Positions 22,701-34,214 of a stretch of 64,000 bases of DNA are shown here, one piece after another; positions within the stretch are counted from its first letter, which is position 1, and each line of letters opens with the position of its first letter. Source of the DNA: Pyricularia pennisetigena. Taxonomy: Eukaryota; Ascomycota; Sordariomycetes; Magnaporthales; Pyriculariaceae. The DNA lies in the NCBI RefSeq assembly GCF_004337985.1, contig NW_021940922.1:461509-525508 (forward strand), given 5' to 3'. A program made the position numbers and the translations under genes. Below the pieces are notes generated by a model that had not been told where the DNA came from, did not search any database, and was given only the letters and a program-made list of their open reading frames with translations.

Positions 22701-25700
22701 TCAAAATCCAAAAGGACTTATTTTGCAACGTTCTGCCATTCGGAGGATTGTCTTCAATTTATGCTTTCTATAAAACTAATTTGGTCAACAATGCGTAGTA
22801 ACCTCTGGTCTTGATTTTAATGGGCCCAAATCAATGTGTTTCTGAATTAGCAAACATGGAATGTGTATTGAGCAACCACTGCCCTTTACCACAGAGCGGC
22901 GAGAAGCCTGGGCGGTGTCCGCGCTTCCATTTTTGCTATGACAAACGAATTGTCAGCATAGATCGCTGATAGCCGGGAGGAACAAGGTGAAGGGGGGAAA
23001 TTGGGTAAAACCTGTCGATGAACATCGATTTTACTCAGAAAAAAAAAACGAGTTGCACAGAAAGGCAATGTGGGCACTTCGCATTGCGAACAGACCAAAT
23101 TTACACAACCAATTCACTAAACACACATTCAATAGAGACCCTGAATTCATGACACAACCTGAGCAGCGGCAACATGCACCATCATGTGGACATACGTGAA
23201 GATGAAATGACGAAATATTGCGCGATAGTTTTTTCTTTCTTAAATTAGTACTAGCTCACTGATTAGCTGGACTTGTTACCGATGCTTATCGTTATCGATC
23301 AAATTCAGTCTTCGAAATGCTTAGTTATTCCTACCAGTCCCGAAGAAGCAGAGAGAAAAAAAAAGGGATACTATTAAATAAGAGCCATAGAGCTAATCTT
23401 AGACAGGGGCTGCATGAAGAGAACCCAGCAGTTAGAGCAATGCTCTTGCAACCCTGGTGCTGTCCGCATATGATGACATTTAAAAATAGAATCATACAAG
23501 AAGGCAATGTTGGCATTTTTCGGATCTGGCGAGAAAGTATCTAGTTTAACCACTACACATTCTCTAGTTAAGTGAAAGCGCACGATCGTGCTCCTCACGG
23601 TGAAGTTGAAAACATGGAAGCTCGTCCTGTCCTGGCAAAGGAAATATGCGGCGAGAGATGGGATGGCCGATGCCGAACCTTGTGAGCCCGTTGCTATTGA
23701 CGGCAGGATAATACGGATCCAACTTCAGCACATTTGGATTAGTGGAGGGTATACCGACAAGGGACCTTGGCTTCTTGCCGCCGATCTGCATTAAATGATT
23801 GATTGAAGCGACCCGCGATGCTGAGTCAAGATGCAAAAAGCATACAATTCTTCCTGTTGTCTTCCTGATCAAAGCCAGAAAAAGAGCCACATTCCTCATT
23901 CTGGAGGTAGCCTGCAATAGTCTCGGAGGAGGCCGCATGATCAATGGTCTGCATGCTGAGTAGATCATGAACTTCCAGGCTTGATGACTTGATCAACGGG
24001 TGAAGTTGGATGCTGCATCGGCATGGTGAAGATTTTTTATCACGTCCCAACAACGCAAATTGAAATTTCAGAACCAAGGATATCCCGGGACATTTGTATT
24101 ATTGAGATCACCGTGCTGGGCATGATATCTGGACCTTTTTGAATTTAAAAGGGAGACCAACGTGACAAACATTGATATCAAATCAAGCTTGAAATGCAAG
24201 GGGAGCCTATTGGAGCGAGACTTTTGTCGATAAAGGTCTTGGCATGCGCGAAAAAAAAAAATTAGAAAAGAAAAGAAGAGAAAAGAAAACCAAAGCGCGA
24301 TAGCCTGCTTTACCGTCCTTCAAGAAGACTCCCTGCACATTCTTTGTGCTTAAAACGGTCTGCGCACCGTATTGCCTGCCTCGTCCAGACTCTTCCCCAA
24401 ATGATGGATGACCTGAATTGCTCTCTCACTACTGTCGTCGCACTGCTTTTGCACAAGGCGTTGTTGCTCGTTCTTTAAATTAGGATCTCGGCTAGGGTAA
24501 CCATTACGTGCCGGCAGGGCCATTGATCATTTGACAGCTCCCACGAACCAAGGAAGGTTTTTGGCCACGTGCCGACGAAGACTGGGATAAAGGGGCATTT
24601 TTTTTTTAAGCTAGCTTTACATTCTTGCATCCAAAATCACTTTGTTATTTTTGGCAGTATGGGCTTTGCGAAGTTTCGTTCGGCATGTTTTCAGTGACAT
24701 TGGAGGTTGTCAAAAAAAGATCAGGGTTACAAGCCGAACGGAAAGGGCACAATGTCACCCAAGCGATTTCACCGTTGTATCAACAGGTAAGGATGTATTG
24801 TCATAGAAGAGACCTTGGGATGCAAAAAAACACACGGTCGATGCGCGCGCTCTTGGGCATCCAATTCTAGAAGAGGGAAACCTTAAAATTCGGAGGTACC
24901 TAGTTTTCAGCCGGCAGTCAAGGGTTCTGGTGGGTGAGATTCAGTCAACGTTAACCTTTGAATATGCATCTAGGCCATGAATCGCGACGCATCAACGAGG
25001 ATGCAGCTTGTGAATGACCTGGAGCCAGGGAACCTCCTATAAATCAAATAACATCATGTAGCCTGGAATCCTTTCACAGCATCAATGATGCAAGGGGTAA
25101 ATGTAATAGAGGCGTCGGTCAAGAACGCCAAGAGGAGGTATTTTTTTTTTTTCTATATGGTCAAGGAGAGAACGTAAAACCCTCACGAGAAAGGGAAAAA
25201 AATCGCATTCATACGCTTCATTTCTCAATTCGTCTAAGTTCTTGAGAAAAACACTCACTGCGACGTTGTAGTCTGGCAAGTACCATTCAATACCGAAAAT
25301 GGGGGGGATATACAGTAGTAGTGGATGTTACATAACCCCGCTCCTACCCTGCAGGGTGCCGGCAAAGGACAAAATTGGGGGAAAATCGGAGTAAACGATA
25401 AGCAGTTGTTGGGGCGGGGGGAGGGTTTGCTGTTGACGACGAGCTAGCCCTGGGTTGGCAGCGAGCACGCAATTGCAAGCACCGGCGATGTCCACTTCTG
25501 CAAGGAATCCTTGCTTAACCGCCATTTTGTTTTGTTCTGTTTGTATCCATCGCGCAATTGGATTTTCACCATGCATGCTTGGCTTGTGTGACCGTTCCAT
25601 TGACTCTTTATTTTCTTTTTTTTCTTTCTGCTTGCTTGATATGTCGCTTATCATGTAGGGGTGAACCTTAAGAGGAGGAGATCTCGCCCGCCATGGAATA

Positions 25701-26027
25701 CTTTTGTCTGGGTTTTTGCTGGCACTCGTCTTTCTTTGTCTGTCTTGCTACATAGTAACTCGTAGCTCGAGCTAGCCCGCGTCTACTTTGGCTCACTCGC
25801 CGGCAGCTTCGTCATTCATTTTTTTCTGCTTGTTGTTTAATTTAGCCTCTTGTTTTTTTTTTTTTTGTCTCTGGTGTATTGCGACTGCCCAGCCTTGGCC
25901 TAGCACACACAGTCCAGCCTGTGTCGCCGTCAGCTCGCCCTCACAAGCGAAGCAGTAGCAGAGGAAACGGGGAGGGAAGACGATAAAACTCACACACAAA
26001 CACATACACAAACACAAACACGCAAAA
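19738..26027. other. Gene-poor region of about 6.3 kb
   Basis: Apart from the AA11 promoter on the left and the CA-rich leader of the next gene on the right (about 25990-26027), I found no supportable gene. Open frames near 20979-21188, 21520-21897, 22446-22711 and 23564-23968 have some protein-like composition but no start, splice or domain evidence. They may be remnants too decayed to name. A and T runs occur near 20400, 24250 and 25140. Confidence 0.5.
19876..19881 (-). promoter_or_regulatory. TATA-like box of the AA11 gene
   Basis: Reads TATAAA on the minus strand about 140 bases before the start codon at 19737; another similar element lies a few bases further upstream. Confidence 0.4.
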
Positions 26028-27821
26028 ATGCGCTCCCCAACCCTCCTCACCGCTCTTACGGCCTTGGTCCTGGCCCCGGCGGCGGTTCTCGCGACCCCGG
26101 CCCACACGGACCCGCGCCTTGGTGCCGTCGCGTCCGAGACGACTGAGTGCTCGAAAATCGGCACAGACATCCTCAAGGCGGGTGGCAACGCCGCCGACGC
26201 CATGGTTGCGACCACCTTATGCGTCGGCACCATCGGCATGTACCACAGTGGAATCGGCGGAGGCGGCTTCTTGCTGGTGCGGTCTCCAAAGGGGAAGTAC
26301 GAGTTTGTCGACTTTCGCGACACGGCGCCCGCGGCTGCGACTGAGGACATGTTCAAGAACACCGGAAGCACCCTGGGTGGGCTGGCGAGGTAATTTTTTT
26401 TTTTTTTTTCCTCTTTTTCTTCTGATTAGTCCTGCCTTTCCCCCCTTTTTTTACTCTTGCCTTTGCACTGCTAACATTCGCCAAACAGCGCCATCCCAGG
26501 CGAGCTGCGCGGGCTCGAGTACCTGCACAAGCACTACGGAAAGCTGCCGTGGCGCTCCCTGGTGGCCCCCTCGATCAAGCTGGCTAGGGATGGCTTTGTC
26601 GTCAATGCTGATCTGGTCCGGTATATGGACCGCTTGGTCGACAAGCCCGGCGACGGTGGCATTTTCGAGTCGGACCCGGTGTGGGCTGTGGATTTCGCCC
26701 CCAAAGGGCGCCGTTTGAGGTTGGGCGAGAGGATGACCAGGAAAACCTACGCCAAGACCCTGCAGCGCATCGCCGATGAGGGGGCTGACGTCTTTTACAG
26801 AGGCGACATGGCCCAGGCCACCATCAACGCTCTCCGGGCCAAGGGCGGCATCATGACGCTCCAGGATCTGGCCAACTACAAGATCGAGCTCCGACAACCG
26901 GCGAGCATCAACTACCGCGGGTACAAGTTGACATCGACATCAGCGCCGTCCGGGGGCGGCGTGGCCCTCAGCATGCTCAAGATCCTTGAAGGGTACAATG
27001 ACATAGGTAACCCCTCGGCCATCAACCTGTCGGCGCAACGGCTCAACGAGGCCATGCGCTTTGCATACGCCCAACGCGCCAAGCTTGGAGACCCGGCCTT
27101 TGTGAAGGGCATGGACAAGTACCAGCAAGAAATGCTGTCGGATGCAACGGCCAAGAAGATCCGCTCCAAGATTTCGGATAAAAAGACGGAGCAGGTGGAA
27201 TACTACAACCCAGAGGGATTCGAGTCCCTCGAGACCCCCGGAACGGCCCACATCGCCGTCGCCGACGCCAACGGCATGGCCGTCTCGCTGACGAGCACCA
27301 TCAACCTCGTCTTTGGTTCGCGCGTCATAGTGCCCGAGACGGGTGTGCTCATGAACAATAACATGGACGACTTTTCCACCCCCGGAAAGTCCAACGCCTT
27401 TGGATACGTGCCCAACCCGGTCAACTTCATCCGGCCGGGCAAGCGTCCGCTCTCCTCCATCTCCCCTATCATCGCAGAGGTGCGCCAAGGCGGGAGGTTA
27501 TACTTTGTGGTCGGTGCCGCCGGCGGGAGCAGGATCATCTCCAGCACGGTGCAGAGCGTCCTGCACGTCCTGGACGGCGGCAAGACGCCGTCTCAGGCCC
27601 TGGCCATGCCGAGGATGCACGACCAGCTGATGCCGCCCGTGACGATGTTCGAGTGGGCTTACAACAACGCCACTGTCCGATACCTCAGCAACCTGGGCCA
27701 CAATGTATCCTGGGTGGGGCCGACGGGTAGCAGCGTCCAGGCAGTGCGCTTGTTGCCAAACGGGACGTTTGAGGCTGCTGGTGAGCCGAGGCAGCTGAAC
27801 GCGGCCGGGTTTGCTGTTTGA
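26028..27821 (+). CDS. Gamma-glutamyltransferase (gamma-glutamyltranspeptidase)
   Basis: Ntn hydrolase that transfers or hydrolyses gamma-glutamyl groups of glutathione and its conjugates; about 564 residues, predicted secreted. Exons 26028-26389 and 26489-27821. The intron has a GTAATT donor and ACAG acceptor and joins LGGLA to AIPGELRGLEYLH, as in the family; it carries a 16-base T run. Residues 1-22 form a signal peptide. The large-subunit region has GGNAADAMVAT and GIGGGGFLLV. The autoprocessing nucleophile is Thr373 in ETPGTAHIAVADANG. The small subunit shows INLVFGSRV, NNNMDDFS, PLSSISPII and GAAGGSRIISS, which build the active site. Likely role: extracellular glutathione or gamma-glutamyl metabolism. 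The call is firm. It is convergent with the Kelch gene, with 263 bases between the two stops. Confidence 0.95.
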
Positions 27822-28084
27822 GTTGTTGTTTTTTTGTACTTGGTTGGCCGTGCAGATGATAAAAGTTTTATTTTTATTTTCAATTTCTTTTTTTTTTTTT
27901 TAGAGGCAGTAAGCATGATAGACAAGACATGTACGACTGATTAATAACACACGTAGATAGAGAATAACGAAATGCTCGCTCACTGTTTACTGTTCTCACC
28001 AACAACGTGAAACTGATAATTGCCTAATATGCAGTGCAGTGAATTAGCTCATGCGAAATATTTCTCTACCCACGACAGCCTCAG

Positions 28085-30321
28085 CTACCTATCCACTATC
28101 GCCTTCTGCCCATCCCCCGGCTGCTCTCCCCTAACCGTCATGGGCGCCGCTTCCATCTCCGGGATGGGGCTTCCATAGAGCTCCGCCACCTGATGTCTTG
28201 GCCACGATGGCAGCTCCGCCGGCGATATGCTGCTGACGACGGGCGTGGTCGTGCGGCTGTCGAGTTCCGACCGCGCGAGGGTGGCCCCGTCCAGCTCGGG
28301 GCTCGCGACAGCCGAGGACGCCGTGTCCATCTCCACCTTGACAGCACCGGCGGCGTCCATTTCGGCCTTGTGAAGTCCCACCCCGACGCCAGTGTTGTCA
28401 GAGTACGCAGGGGCAGGCGCAGACTCGTTGCCGGTGAGGAGGGCATCCCTTTCGGTGCGATTCTGGCGGCGCCGCCGGAGGATGCAGAAGATTAGCAGGG
28501 CGATTACAGCCACGACTACGACAGCCCCGACGACCGCACCGGCGATGACGGCTGCTGATGGGCCACTGCTGCTGGGTGCTGAACTGGTTTGTCCTTGGCC
28601 GTCTGGCGTGGTGCCGCTTGATTCTGTAGCCCGATCAACGGGTGTCAGTAAATAGTCTCAACAGAACAGTAAAGCTAAATAAAAATGCAAAAACAAAAAA
28701 AAAGAAAAAGAAAAAAAAAAAGACTATAACAATGGGTAACACCTACTCCCAGTCAGCAACGCCTCCGTCGCAGCATCAGTCCACTCGACCCCCTTGAGGT
28801 TGTTGGCATCGGCGTACCAAGTCTGCGCGAGGCCCGGCGTCTCGTAGTCGGCCGCCGCCGGATCGAATTGGCTGACCGACTGGAGCTTGGTCATGTCAAA
28901 CAGGGTGACGCCGCTGCCGGCGGGGGTGTCGGTCTGTCCATTCCTCCTGGGTGGCGGGCTGCCGCCGACCTGGACCATGTGCCGCTTGCCAATGACCTCG
29001 CACGCGTGGCCCGAGACGGGCGTGCCGAGCTGCGAGATGCGCCACCAGTTCATGGCCGGGATCGAGAGCATGTAGATGGTCGGCGTGTCCTTGCCCTGGT
29101 CCGGAGAGAGGTCGCCGCCGCTGACGAAGCTGTTTTGTGTATTTGCGATGGACATGCGGGTCAGTTTGGGGCTGGAAAAGAGCCCGGACTGTCAGAGGGC
29201 GGCAAAAAGGGGTTATGGGGATGGACTTACACCTCGAAACTATCCCCCTTTCCCTTGACGCCAACCGCGCAAAAGCTGGACCTCGCCTCGGGGATATCTC
29301 CCGTGGCCTTCTGCGTCGCCCACTTCCTGTCGACGGGATCGTAAAAGATGAGCTGGTCGAACGAGACCGCGGTCGACCCGCCGCCGCTCTTCAAGCTCCT
29401 CAGCTCGGTGAAGTCGGGCGCGCTGTACCCACCCATGAACACGACCAGGCCTTTCTTCCCGAGGTGCGGGACGCAAACCGCCTGGCCACCGGCCATGGCG
29501 CCCGAGACGACCGACTTGGGCACGTCCTCGCGCTTGAACACCCTGGACGCCATGTCGTACGTCACCAGGCCCGGGGTGAACTGGCCGGCGTCCCGGTCCG
29601 ACCGAAACGGGCTGCTGTTGCCGGCGTCGTCGCCGCTCAGCCCGCTGCCGGCGCTGGTCAGCCCACCCAGGTACAGGCCGTACCCGGCGCATGAGACGCT
29701 GTAGCCCCAGCCGGGGCCCCACTGGCCGGCCTTCTTGTCGGCCGTGAACTGGTCGCCGGAGGGCCGGACCTGCTGCTCCCACTTGGCGACGCCGTCGGCG
29801 GCGGTCTCGAGGGTCCAGATGTTGCGGTTGAGGGTGGCGCCGGCGTCAAAGGCGCCCGAGGTCTGCGACGACGTTCGGAAGCCGCCCCAGCTGAGGAGCG
29901 AGTTGGAGCCCGTCACCTTCCAGAGCCTGTAGCCCCAGACCCGGTAGCCGAGCATGCGCCGCACCGTGGTCCGGGTCCCGTTGGCCTCCTGCCAGTTTAT
30001 CGGCGCTTGCGTCGGGCTGCTGGCCGGCCATGAGTCTTTGAGGTGCAGTATCGTGGTCTCGAATGTCGAAGTGTCGTTTATGCCCTGCGGCTCTCCTCCG
30101 TGTACAAACAGATATTCATCAACGACCGCCACTATTTTTTTTTTTTTTTTCCTCTCTTGAATTATTAGCAAAAGAAAAAAAAGAAAAGAAAATGTCATGT
30201 TGGGCCAAAGTAACCATGGGCACGCACCAGACGAGTGTTTCCTCCCGGTATAATCAACTCGCGTAAACTGGGCCCAAGCCGCCGGGACCAAGCATGCCGC
30301 CAACAATGCCGACGGTAGCAT
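28085..30321 (-). CDS. Kelch-repeat single-pass membrane protein
   Basis: Secreted-side beta-propeller with a single membrane anchor, about 652 residues. Exons 30228-30321, 29231-30131, 28747-29171 and 28085-28623; frame is kept across all three introns. Start at ATG 30321; an upstream extension begins with TTG and was rejected. Residues 1-20 form a signal peptide (MLPSALLAACLVPAAWAQ). Kelch-type Gly-Gly strands recur: YLFVHGGE, LLSWGGF, GLYLGGL, VVFMGGY and MVQVGGS. After a Ser/Thr/Pro segment there is a transmembrane helix at about residues 498-523 (VIAGAVVGAVVVVAVIALLI) followed by RRRR and a cytoplasmic tail of about 125 residues rich in Glu, Ala and Pro. Intron 1 contains a long A run in the sense strand. 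The ligand is unknown; a cell-surface binding or signalling role is inference. Confidence 0.85.
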
Positions 30322-31529
30322 CTCCAAGAAAACTACAAGCAAAATAGACAGCTATGCAAAATCGTCCAGAATTCTCTTTAATTGGCATATAACTTCAACA
30401 GTCAAGCAATCGGTGAGGTAAAGTCCTGACAATCCAGGAGTGCAAGAGAGAGAAAAAAAAGTGAGGGATGCACTCCAAATCCGAAATAAATCAATGTCTT
30501 GTCGATCGGCAGAGGCGTCGTCGACCCTTTTGCACGCGGGGGCTTTTTGTTCGGGACCGAGACCGGGGGGTTTAACAGAAAACTGGTCGTTACCACCAAT
30601 GAAATAACTTGGGAGCAGCGATTAAAAACGGTTGTGAACCGTCACGCAACAGAGCGTGCGCTCTTGATTCACCAAAAGAACGAGAGGAACGTGACACAAA
30701 ACAGCAATAGATCTCACGACGAAGGAAGCAATGAAAAGGTGAAGAGAGAAAAAAAAAAAAAAAAAAAAAAAAAAAGGCCCAAGTACATGCTTACTTGCCT
30801 CTTCCAAAAGGATCACGCTAGGTATCAGCACTTGGCCAATAAAAGGATTGAGGAGCGCCCAGTTCGGATTAACCCTTGCACAAGCGCGACAGCAAACATT
30901 GCCAGCACACCTCGCCCCCCACTATAATACTGAGTCCATTGTGCTCAGAACCCTTGTGGCTGAGTGCATGTTCGTCCCGTTTTACCTCTTCTCTAGTTCG
31001 GGCTCAGGCAGGCTCAGCCAAGATGCGGCCTGCGACCCGCCCCAAGACGGATCGTCCCCTGCCCAGATCGGGTCGTCGGCTCGAGCGCCAATCGGTGCCT
31101 GTCGCCAAGGCGCTGCAAGATCAAAGGTGCTTGCTGCTGACGCTGTCGCTCAAAATAGTACACCGTTGAATTTGTTGCTGCAAGAGCCCCCCCGGAAATA
31201 AGGGTAAGAATCCTTTGGCCGGCCTGTGACAAGCAAGCAAGCCGGATCCTGCGCTTGGCGTCCTTCGACAAGACCAACTGCCGAGCTCGGTCCGCATCCA
31301 GCGGGATTTTGGATCCCTAGCCCTGTCGTTAGGGGTCGCTTGTGAATAATTGATGGTAAAAAGCCGAGGGGGTTAAGAATTGGAAGATTTGGCAGATTGA
31401 TACTAAATCCAAGTAGATAAATATCAAGTGAATTTTATTATATTTAGTGGCTCTTTTGACGGCGCACGCGCACACAAGAGAGCAGACTATTGGTATATAC
31501 AAAATAATGCCCGGGCCCCAAAATATTAT
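30322..31529. other. Intergenic region with poly-A tract
   Basis: No gene recognised. Contains an uninterrupted A tract of about 25 bases near 30750-30775. The right end is the 3' flank of the large membrane protein gene. Confidence 0.55.
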
Positions 31530-34214
31530 TTATTTCCCCTGCCGAACCGCCGTCGACAACATGACTTGCACCCTGCCCGTCTTCCCCGACCGGGCGATCT
31601 GCACGCTGGGATCCATGTCCCTCGTGAACTTCTTCTCAATCTCTTCGTCCGTCAGCTCGGCCGACTCCTCGAGCAGCCACGCCGTGTGTTCCGAGACGAG
31701 CTGGGAGACGGCCTGCCAGGAGTTGCCTCTGGTGGAGAACTTGGTCTTGAGGAAGAACAGAGCCATGACCGTGATTCCGCACGCCATGTTGCCCAGGACG
31801 ATGGCAAAAACCGCTATCAGACCCTTCACCCTGCGCGGCGTCAAGATGGAGACGGACAGGGTGAGCGTCGTATTCCCCATCATGTTGAACTGCGGGATGG
31901 CCTCGTTGATGGCTGACCCGGCCATCGCTGTCAATACCGCCTGGAATGCACACCCGGGACGGTTGGTCGAGTTCAGCGCATCCGAGAACAGCACTTGGTA
32001 CTCGACATGAGGGGAAATGGTGGGCTTCCCCAGCCCAAGCGGATCCATAAACAGCGAGACGTTGTTCGTCTGCGGCGAGTTGTAGTTGCTGTTGATCAGC
32101 TTGTTGTTGAAGTACGTCGCCATGTTGCGACTCCGCGTCGATGAGATCGACTCGACCTCGTAGGTCCCTCGCTCTGCCGGCGAGAGCATATTCGGCCTGC
32201 TGCCGTCCGCGCCCAAGTCCTGACTTGTCGGGTCGATCATCCTACGCACGGCATTGGTGTCCCAGCGCATCTTTGCCGAGTCCCACGACACCACCGGCCG
32301 TTCGAGGTCCCTCGGACTGAAGACCTTGACATCGGACATGTCAAAGGTAAGCTGTTGGAAACAGATCGACATGTCGAGGCGCATGCCGCCGTTGATGAAC
32401 CGCATTCCCCCCATGCGACCGCCCACAGCACGTTCGTACGTGACCCACTCGCCGGCTGGCGTGGGCGGGTTTGGCAGCGGAAAGTCTCCGTTGAGCGCGG
32501 TATCGTTGGGCCCGCGCCAGAGGTCGATCGTGCTGTTGCTCCGGAAGAAGAGAAAGACGCCAGCATAGGCGGGTACTGCTTCATCCTCGGGCAGGGTGAA
32601 GTTTTTGGCACTGCTAGCCGCACCACTACCGTCGGGCATGCAAATGCTGTTGGTGAAGCCTTGTCGCTGGTGCGCCGACGCATCCATGTGTTGGCTCAAA
32701 GAACAGTTGAATGCCGAAGGGAAACAACTACCTCCGGGGCAGTTTGGAGGAAGAGGCATGCCGGCGTCGGCAAAGGTCGCTTCGTAGTCGATGTTGCCCC
32801 AAACACTGAGGAAGAGTGGCAGGAACGACGTCCCCGGCCATACGTTGGCCGACGAGGTCACAGCAGCAGCGCTGACGGACGGGCGCATGCAGACAAACCT
32901 GGAGTTGAAGACGACCGCTTGACCACTGTAACGACGGACGTGCTCTTGGTCATTGGTTGACACTGGCAGAAACACCTTGCGAACAATTCCCGTGTCGCTG
33001 ACACCCAATTGCGTCGGCGTCGAGTTCATCCCAGATCCCAGCTCCCCAAAGGGGATATATGCTGTGGGCCTTTCGACCCAGCCATTAGACTGATGGTTGA
33101 GGTTGATGACGTCCATGTTCATAAAGACGGGCATGGATGTGTTCCCCGGCTCACCAATGATCCTGGTGAAGTCGAGATCCGAGACCAAAATCGTAGAGGA
33201 GAACTGGACGGCGACAGTTGTGAGAATCAGGCCAAGCGACACGATGGACAGCAATGGCGACTTGCGACATGAAGTCAGTAGGAGCCAGGCCAGTCTCATG
33301 GGCCCGTCGTTGACGCATCTCAAGACAGACAGCTCGGCCACCTGAGAAAGAGGCACGCCGTGCTTTTCGAGCATGATGCATGCGATCAAGCTGGTGAAAA
33401 CCGCCGCTTTGGTCGTGACGGCGATTCGGATGAGTACAGTAGCCAACGTGATGGCCTGCGTGACTCGTCCTCCCAGCATAACCCATCTCCAGGTCGGGCC
33501 TGCGAGTTCCGGGTCGAACCTCTCCTTTGTCAACCAAAGAAAAGAAAGAAAGGCCAAGAAGGCAAAGCTGAGAATCGTGCCGTGGATTATCGTCATGAAA
33601 CCCCAGAACCCGATTCGGTACCACGGCCTGCGCTTTCGCTTGGGCGGTTCCGGCTCCTGGGAATAGTCAGATGGCGAGCGGGACGTGAACCCGGCTCCGT
33701 CCCTCCGGCTGGCGTCACCCCATGGAACTGCACCCTCCTTGAACATCCATGATCGTGCAGATATGACAGGAGATGCTTCGTCGTGGACGGTTGACGCTGC
33801 TGAGAAGCTTCGCGTGCGCAGCGGGGGTATGTTTGCGCGCTCGTTCGAGTAGGATCGGATCGGTTGTGGAGGATTGTTGTCGAAGCCGTTTGAGTAGTTG
33901 TTGCGAGTAGGGAGAGGTGGCACACTATCGTCATCACTCCCGAGATTCTGTCTGTTTAGGGATGGAGGGACCTCGGGCCCGGTGGCAAAGGGCCCGTTGG
34001 AGTAGCTCCGAACCGGACGCGGCGGGGCACCGTCGTGGCCGTTGGAGAAGCTGCGCGAGTGTGGTGGAAATCTACTGGGACCGTTTGATGTGCTGCGTCT
34101 AGGCCTTGAAAAAGACTGCACATTGGCGCTCTGTACAGACTGTTCGTTGTTAGCAATCAAGTGTCGAGGGGGCATTCGAAAGGGGCAGGGTTGAACGTCG
34201 AGACTCACCACCAT
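31530..34214 (-). CDS. Large multi-pass membrane protein with N-terminal RSYSNG repeats
   Basis: Uncharacterised fungal membrane protein, up to 894 residues. The first ~180 residues are hydrophilic and carry about six degenerate repeats of the form R-S-Y/F-S-N-G-x-PP. A basic stretch (PPKRKRRPWYR) precedes the first membrane helix at about 201-228. Further hydrophobic segments lie at about 250-285 and 318-345. A large region with several cysteines and N-x-S/T sites follows, probably extracellular. A last helix near residue 815-840 (VFAIVLGNMACGITVMALFFL) precedes a cytoplasmic C-terminus. Right after the start codon a GTGAGT donor and a CTAAC...CAG acceptor outline a possible 69-base in-frame intron (34140-34208), so residues 3-25 may be spliced out. 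No function can be assigned. Confidence 0.75.
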   Translation of the reverse strand: MVVSLDVQPCPFRMPPRHLIANNEQSVQSANVQSFSRPRRSTSNGPSRFPPHSRSFSNGHDGAPPRPVRSYSNGPFATGPEVPPSLNRQNLGSDDDSVPPLPTRNNYSNGFDNNPPQPIRSYSNERANIPPLRTRSFSAASTVHDEASPVISARSWMFKEGAVPWGDASRRDGAGFTSRSPSDYSQEPEPPKRKRRPWYRIGFWGFMTIIHGTILSFAFLAFLSFLWLTKERFDPELAGPTWRWVMLGGRVTQAITLATVLIRIAVTTKAAVFTSLIACIMLEKHGVPLSQVAELSVLRCVNDGPMRLAWLLLTSCRKSPLLSIVSLGLILTTVAVQFSSTILVSDLDFTRIIGEPGNTSMPVFMNMDVINLNHQSNGWVERPTAYIPFGELGSGMNSTPTQLGVSDTGIVRKVFLPVSTNDQEHVRRYSGQAVVFNSRFVCMRPSVSAAAVTSSANVWPGTSFLPLFLSVWGNIDYEATFADAGMPLPPNCPGGSCFPSAFNCSLSQHMDASAHQRQGFTNSICMPDGSGAASSAKNFTLPEDEAVPAYAGVFLFFRSNSTIDLWRGPNDTALNGDFPLPNPPTPAGEWVTYERAVGGRMGGMRFINGGMRLDMSICFQQLTFDMSDVKVFSPRDLERPVVSWDSAKMRWDTNAVRRMIDPTSQDLGADGSRPNMLSPAERGTYEVESISSTRSRNMATYFNNKLINSNYNSPQTNNVSLFMDPLGLGKPTISPHVEYQVLFSDALNSTNRPGCAFQAVLTAMAGSAINEAIPQFNMMGNTTLTLSVSILTPRRVKGLIAVFAIVLGNMACGITVMALFFLKTKFSTRGNSWQAVSQLVSEHTAWLLEESAELTDEEIEKKFTRDMDPSVQIARSGKTGRVQVMLSTAVRQGK

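Noticed and set aside
30322..30342. Seven-residue upstream extension of the Kelch protein
   Set aside because: It begins with TTG; the ATG at 30321 starts a normal signal peptide.
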